Below, in pieces: positions 44,894-48,259 of a stretch of 48,259 nucleotides of DNA. The notes under the pieces were generated by a model. It ran no database searches and was not told the DNA's origin. It saw only the letters and a program-made list of their open reading frames with translations. Both the position numbers and the translations under genes were made by a program. Positions within the stretch are counted from its first letter, which is position 1, and each line of letters opens with the position of its first letter. The DNA comes from Rhizobium sp. ASV20 (GTDB lineage: Bacteria; Pseudomonadota; Alphaproteobacteria; Rhizobiales; Rhizobiaceae). The stretch lies in contig NZ_JAELTU010000038.1 in the NCBI RefSeq assembly GCF_016429015.1, positions 1 through 48,259 on the forward strand. Direction: 5' to 3'.

Positions 44894-45166
44894 TTATAGA
44901 TTTCTTCGACCCCTTTCCGAGGTTGAGCGGACTGCCTTCGACAGACGTTCTTCGGCCCAGGCGTCCAAGTCCTGAACGTGATAGAGGGGAATGCGACCGC
45001 TGTATTGCATGGCGGGTCCTCCCCCAATAGTTGCCAGTTTGGCAAGTGTCGAAACGGCAATATCGATGCCGTGTTTAGATGCAAGGTAACTCGGCACATC
45101 GCTACGACGCAGACGGGGGCGCTGCGCGGGCATCGGATTGCCAGTTGTAGTTTCGGTAGCGATCAT
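44894..45166 (-). CDS. Small HTH protein, excisionase-like
   Basis: 90 residues. Seen: [20 protein letters not shown], then [20 protein letters not shown] and [14 protein letters not shown], the pattern of AlpA/Xis-type winged helix proteins where a tyrosine or arginine wing ends in [10 protein letters not shown]. Starts one base after the stop of the upstream 58-residue gene, with AAAGGA as ribosome site. Near the integrase, as expected of a directionality factor; a regulator role is the alternative. Confidence 0.75.
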   Translation of the reverse strand: MIATETTTGNPMPAQRPRLRRSDVPSYLASKHGIDIAVSTLAKLATIGGGPAMQYSGRIPLYHVQDLDAWAEERLSKAVRSTSERGRRNL

Positions 45167-45167
45167 T

Positions 45168-45344
45168 TTAGCATTTTCCTTTCAAGATGCGGACGGTTTC
45201 AACGAAGCCGGGGCGCTGGCGGCGAGCTTTCTGCTCGGCTTGCAGGGCGTTTGCGGCGGTGGTGGTGACGGTCGCACCGTCGTAGAAGCGGACACGGAAG
45301 AGCCGGCTTGTTGCGGTGGCTTTGGCGGCGGTCGGCTGTTGCAT
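45168..45344 (-). CDS. Small basic protein, function unknown
   Basis: 58 residues, [20 protein letters not shown] at the start, followed by a probable beta hairpin and [19 protein letters not shown] precedes the ATG at 45344; upstream in-frame codons are less likely. Part of the leftward early operon, 1 base before the excisionase-like gene. Confidence 0.65.
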   Translation of the reverse strand: MQQPTAAKATATSRLFRVRFYDGATVTTTAANALQAEQKARRQRPGFVETVRILKGKC

Positions 45345-45403
45345 GTTCTTCGCTCCGTTCGTGGGAGCGGAGCGGGCGAGGGGTGACGCCCGCTCCGCTG
45401 CTA

Positions 45404-46312
45404 TCAGATGCCTGTCATTTCGGGCTTGCCGGTGAATTTCGGCAGGTCCAGCGCGGCGGCAGTGTCGTGAAGGGCGAAGTTGACGGCCTTGGTGATATGG
45501 ATATCCGGGCGATAGAGCATGAATATCCATGAGAGAACGCCATCGCGCAGGCGGTAGCGCAGGCGAACCGGCACGCGGATGCTCTCCCCTTCGAAGAACG
45601 GGGCGATATTCAGAATGAAGATGCCCGGCACGGTGATGGGCTGGCCGCTGGCGTTCTTGTGATCTTCCTCGAATACGATCTGGCTTTCACCCGACTGCAA
45701 CTTGACTGCGTTCTTGACGCGGGTCTCTGCGTTGATCTGCAAGCCGCGCGAAAGCTCGATCAGTTCGTTCGGATAGGCAACCTTCGTGTTGAACATGCCG
45801 CCAAAGTCCTTCGCCTCGTCCGGATCGGGCGACGACAGCTCGGCAATGTGGTCTTCGATAAACTCGGCAAACTCGCCCTGGCTCATTGGCTGGCCGTTCT
45901 TGGCGACCCAAGCTTTCCACTCTTCGGAGAGCGGGAAAGCGTAGTGGATGCGATGCTTGCCGTTGTCCGGGTCTGCGCCGTGATAGTCGATGACGGCGGT
46001 GAAGCTCGGTCGCTGCCAATCGGTGATAGCAAAGATGGCACTGCTTGCCGTCTTGTGTCGGCCCACCAACGCAATGAAGGAATCCAGCGTCTCGACGGTC
46101 GCCGTGCCGGTCTTGCGCTCCGGGCGGTCGCGCCAAGGTGCGAATACGTTGGACAGCTCGGTAACGCGTCCGTTCGACGGGTCCAGCAGCGCCGGCACGC
46201 TCGACGGGATGCCCTTGGCGTTTGACGGTGCGGGCACGGTGATAACGCGGGCGTTCGCTTCGGTCGCGAGCTTGGCGATATCGAGCACGGCGGCCTTTGA
46301 AGATTGATCCAT
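45404..46312 (-). CDS. DUF2303 (YfdQ-like) phage protein
   Basis: 302 residues. Seen: FAITDWQRPSFTAVIDYHG, FPLSEEWKAWVAKNGQPMSQ, GEFAEFIEDHIAELS, which are the conserved blocks of DUF2303, the family of YfdQ in the E. coli CPS-53 prophage. Function unknown. AGAGGA before the ATG. Largest gene of the leftward operon. Confidence 0.88.
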   Translation of the reverse strand: MDQSSKAAVLDIAKLATEANARVITVPAPSNAKGIPSSVPALLDPSNGRVTELSNVFAPWRDRPERKTGTATVETLDSFIALVGRHKTASSAIFAITDWQRPSFTAVIDYHGADPDNGKHRIHYAFPLSEEWKAWVAKNGQPMSQGEFAEFIEDHIAELSSPDPDEAKDFGGMFNTKVAYPNELIELSRGLQINAETRVKNAVKLQSGESQIVFEEDHKNASGQPITVPGIFILNIAPFFEGESIRVPVRLRYRLRDGVLSWIFMLYRPDIHITKAVNFALHDTAAALDLPKFTGKPEMTGI

Positions 46313-46363
46313 TTCAGTTCCTCTATTGGTGCGCGGGTGCGCGGTTGAAAAAGGCGGGAAGGG

Positions 46364-46702
46364 TTATTGCTGCGCGCTGGTGACTTCGCGCGGCGTGAAC
46401 ATGTCGTGTTGGCGGGGATGCTCGGTCGAAAGCGCACCGTCCTCGACAACCCAAAAGACCGAGTTCTTGCGGGGCAGCTTCGGCGTCTTGGATTCCATGT
46501 CGGCTGAAATCGTCACCATGCCGTCCTTGACGGCGAGGCCAAGCTTGAGGGTCACGGACCCCTTGAAGGTGGCAAGCGGGTTGTCTTCGGACATTCCGGA
46601 AAGCTTTTCGAGCGTGTCGCCGATCTCTTTCGAAAAGGCCGGGTTGAGCTGGCCGTTTTCCAACATGCCGATGATCATTGAGGCATCGCGTATTTTCTTC
46701 AT
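46364..46702 (-). CDS. Conserved phage-type protein, unknown function
   Basis: 112 residues. MKKIRDASMIIGMLENGQLN at the start, a KLSGMSEDNPLATFKGSVTL core of beta strands, and a C-terminal PRQHDMFTPREV. No family name recalled, but it precedes the DUF2303 gene in a layout common in alphaproteobacterial prophages. AAAGGA lies before the ATG. Confidence 0.75.
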   Translation of the reverse strand: MKKIRDASMIIGMLENGQLNPAFSKEIGDTLEKLSGMSEDNPLATFKGSVTLKLGLAVKDGMVTISADMESKTPKLPRKNSVFWVVEDGALSTEHPRQHDMFTPREVTSAQQ

Positions 46703-46722
46703 GCGCGGTTTCCTTTGGTCGG

Positions 46723-46863
46723 TTAGCGGGTGAGCATGATTGCCAGCACGGCGAGGCCCATGCCGGCGGTGATGAGGCCAATTGCAGCGCAGAGCGCGCG
46801 CACTTCCTGATGCAGCCTTGGCAGGCTGGCGGGGGTGATGATCATTGGGGAAATGCGGAACAT
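46723..46863 (-). CDS. Very small membrane-type protein
   Basis: 46 residues: an amphipathic N-terminal part with SLPRLHQEVRALC, then one hydrophobic helix (GLITAGMGLAVLAIMLTR). GGAG precedes the ATG at 46863 and it fits the leftward operon spacing (20 bases to the next gene), which supports translation despite its size. Function unknown. Confidence 0.6.
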   Translation of the reverse strand: MFRISPMIITPASLPRLHQEVRALCAAIGLITAGMGLAVLAIMLTR

Positions 46864-46929
46864 GATGTGATCTCCGTTCATCCGTTCGGGAAGCCGGCCC
46901 GAAGGCCGGAAACCGGAGCGGATGCCAGA

Positions 46930-47094
46930 TCAGGCGGCGCGGGCGTTCTCTGCCGCGCGCAGCATCTCCGCAGCCTTGCCGGCGTGCTTGGTGATTTCGT
47001 CTTTGGTGAAGCCTTCGGCCTTCAAGTCGGCCTCGGTGAAGCCGCCGCCGCGTTCGCGTGCCAGATCAGCCATCTCTTTCGGAATATTGCGCAT
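46930..47094 (-). CDS. Small helical protein, first gene of the leftward operon
   Basis: 54 residues from the ATG at 47094, with GGAGAG upstream; a longer in-frame start at 47154 lacks a site. RNIPKEMADLARERGGGFTE, then ADLKAEGFTKDEITKHAGKA: a short charged, helical protein with an EGFTKDEI turn that recalls three-helix phage DNA-binding or adaptor proteins. Unknown function. Confidence 0.65.
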   Translation of the reverse strand: MRNIPKEMADLARERGGGFTEADLKAEGFTKDEITKHAGKAAEMLRAAENARAA

Positions 47095-47175
47095 AGCTCT
47101 CTCCATCCGTGTTGGGTGCCGGTCCTTTTCGTCCGGCTGCTTCCCGGCGCTCATTGCGCTTGGATGGTCAATTAA

Positions 47176-47231
47176 GTTTCATAACTTGCAACTTTTGGCA
47201 AGGGCCAAAAGTTTCTTAATATGCAACTTTT
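47176..47231 (-). promoter_or_regulatory. Two direct operator-like repeats upstream of the leftward operon
   Basis: 21-bp sites at 47176-47196 and 47211-47231, 18 of 21 identical, both of the form GTTTCwTAA-yTGCAACTTTT with 35 bases between starts. They lie upstream of the first small gene (47094). A third, partial inverted match (GTTTCACG) ends at 47249. Confidence 0.65.
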
Positions 47232-47404
47232 TTGAGCACAACGTGAAACTGGTTTAGGACCTAACGGATGGCTGCGTTGTTGGTGTGTGGATTTTGCTTT
47301 CGCGTCGACTATGGTGGCATACTTCGGCAACGTGTCCTCGGAGGCTTGCTCGGTGCGAAGTTGTCTCAGTGAGTGTTTGTCAGATTGGGGAAGGATGGCG
47401 ACGA

Positions 47405-47554
47405 ATGTCTAAAGGGGAGGGAGCAGACAAGCCGCCTAAAACGGTGGACGAAATTATGAGGGAGAAGCCGCCGGGGCAGACGGCCTATCTTGTCACGCTA
47501 TTTATCGCGGCACTCCGCTCGGCGTGGCCCAAGTCAACGAAGGACGACCAATAG
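47405..47554 (+). CDS. Small hypothetical protein
   Basis: 49 residues: MSKGEGADKPPKTVDEIMRE, then KPPGQTAYLVTLFIAALRSA. It lies between the two operator regions on the plus strand, with only a weak AAGGA upstream. Composition is plausible for a translated small protein; low certainty. Confidence 0.4.
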   Translation: MSKGEGADKPPKTVDEIMREKPPGQTAYLVTLFIAALRSAWPKSTKDDQ

Positions 47555-47657
47555 CTTCGCTGGCCGTCGTGGTGCATCGATCTATGTTATGTGTTTGTGG
47601 ATTTTGCTACACGCAAGGCATCTGCTCGCTCGCATCATTTGGCAATTCAGGCGATGG

Positions 47658-48008
47658 CTACTTTCCGTCTGTGCCGGTGCCATTGTCCTGTTGATCAAAG
47701 AATAGCTTGAGCATCGATATTGCCCGGTCTTTCTGCTCTTCGGTCTTGTCTCGGAAAAACTTGGCAAGCCAATCGTCGTGCGGTTCGCGGAATAACCCCT
47801 GCACGTCCGTTCCAAAGAGGGCGGCGAGCTTTTCCAAATATTCGGGCTTGGGCAGGGTTCCTTTGAACCACTTGGAGACAAGCCCTTTATCAACGTTTAG
47901 CTCTTCAACGATGTTCACTTGCTTGAGGTGGCGCGTTTCTGCCCACTCAGGAATGTAGTGGATTCTCTGAGGCGTCTTATTCGTGTGAATACGGCTAACG
48001 TTGCTCAT
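47658..48008 (-). CDS. XRE/CI-type repressor
   Basis: 116 residues. HTH at about 28-50 (VNIVEELNVDKGLVSKWFKG, preceded by RHLKQ), then LPKPEYLEKLAALFGTDVQG, the standard helix 4-5 of XRE proteins, and a charged C-terminal helix with no peptidase (LexA-like) domain visible. Divergent from a Cro-like gene; the 94-base gap holds a copy of the same operator as the leftward operon, so it should control both early promoters. Not an autocleaving CI, so induction would need another route. Confidence 0.85.
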   Translation of the reverse strand: MSNVSRIHTNKTPQRIHYIPEWAETRHLKQVNIVEELNVDKGLVSKWFKGTLPKPEYLEKLAALFGTDVQGLFREPHDDWLAKFFRDKTEEQKDRAISMLKLFFDQQDNGTGTDGK

Positions 48009-48093
48009 GTTTCAACTTTACTCGCGAGAGAGATGGAAGGCGTTAGCGCATCGTGAAACCGTGCCTCTTGCGAAAAGTGTCAACTTATGAAAC
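48009..48093. promoter_or_regulatory. Operator-like sites between repressor and Cro-like genes
   Basis: The minus strand at 48093-48073 reads GTTTCATAAGTTGACACTTT plus one T, 17 of 21 identical to the site at 47176. A shortened GTTTCAACTTTA is at 48009-48020, abutting the repressor start, and an inverted GTTTCACG half at 48059-48052. Confidence 0.6.
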
Positions 48094-48102
48094 ATATCGC
48101 CT

Positions 48103-48259
48103 ATGGAACATCCAATTGCGAGATACCGGCGTGAACATAACCTGACGCAAGATGCGTTCGGGAAGCGCGTTGGTGCGACTAAGGGGATGGTTTCCAAATG
48201 GGAGGCGTGCCGTGTCCTGCCGCGCCCATCACTGCTAGTTCGCATGGAAGACACCTCGG
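48103..48259 (+). CDS. Cro-like XRE HTH protein, partial at window end
   Basis: 52 codons visible from the ATG at 48103: MEHPIARYRREHNLTQDAFG, then KRVGATKGMVSKWEACRVLP. Clear XRE helix-turn-helix with the SKWE recognition helix. Divergent from the repressor; probably the first gene of the rightward lytic or excision programme. The rest lies outside the window. Confidence 0.85.
   Translation, partial: MEHPIARYRREHNLTQDAFGKRVGATKGMVSKWEACRVLPRPSLLVRMEDTS

Larger units (their letters stand above)
42414..48259. mobile_element. Integrative element (prophage-like) in tRNA-Arg(CCG), right end outside window
   Basis: Begins at the tRNA 3' fragment and includes arm-type repeats, a tyrosine integrase, an excisionase-like HTH, a leftward operon of small phage proteins with DUF2303, operators, and a divergent repressor/Cro pair. 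No capsid, conjugation or replication genes are visible in the 5.8 kb present, so prophage versus other integrative element is open; the control region argues for phage. Confidence 0.85.

Overview
The window reads as chromosome of an alphaproteobacterium of the Rhizobium/Agrobacterium group. The GC-rich coding sequence, the PdxR/MocR, RpiR, LysR and AraC regulators, the rhizobial-type tRNA-Arg(CCG) 3' half and the polysaccharide genes all fit. No species call is possible from sequence alone.

Layout. (1) 1-5.1 kb: the end of a CrcB/Fluc fluoride channel, an AspH/LpxO-type hydroxylase, then a tight leftward envelope-stress operon: a PspA/IM30 protein preceded in frame by a domain resembling the N-terminal half of TnpB, a YqiJ-like membrane/OB protein and a YqiK-like flotillin. 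(2) 5.3-9.8 kb: one 1107-residue protein joining the E1-alpha, E1-beta, lipoyl and ketoacyl-ACP synthase III domains, with a sterol-desaturase-type hydroxylase upstream. (3) 10-28.5 kb: mostly single genes and regulator/target pairs. These are an AAC(6')-like and a RimJ/L-like acetyltransferase, MocR/PNPOx, AraC/PhyH, a histidine phosphatase, a COG4280 membrane pair, RpiR, an LLM oxidoreductase, cupins, EptA, a glyoxalase-fold protein, DGPF plus ECF42 sigma, MFS/LysR and a DUF2066-like protein. (4) 28.5-38.6 kb: a surface-polysaccharide cluster with four glycosyltransferase proteins (one fused to a methyltransferase, one with two GT modules), a sugar aminotransferase with its acyltransferase, and a TMEM43-like membrane protein among them.

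(5) 38.75-42.40 kb: a 3.65 kb segment with imperfect 32-bp terminal inverted repeats, further subterminal copies of the same motif, and a 5-bp direct repeat TCAGA at both outer edges. It ends six bases from the 3' end of a tRNA-Arg sequence. Inside are a possible ADP-ribosyltransferase-like gene and a broken gene resembling the C-terminal half of TniQ/TnsD. I read it as a decayed Tn7-like element with its core transposase genes lost; this is inference.

(6) 42.41 kb to the end: a second element, integrated into the tRNA-Arg(CCG) gene. It has a 3' tRNA fragment as att site, four direct repeats that look like integrase arm sites, a tyrosine integrase, an unknown membrane protein, an excisionase-like HTH, a leftward operon of small phage proteins with a DUF2303/YfdQ protein, and a divergent repressor/Cro pair. 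Matching 21-bp operator candidates lie in both early control regions. The element runs off the right edge.
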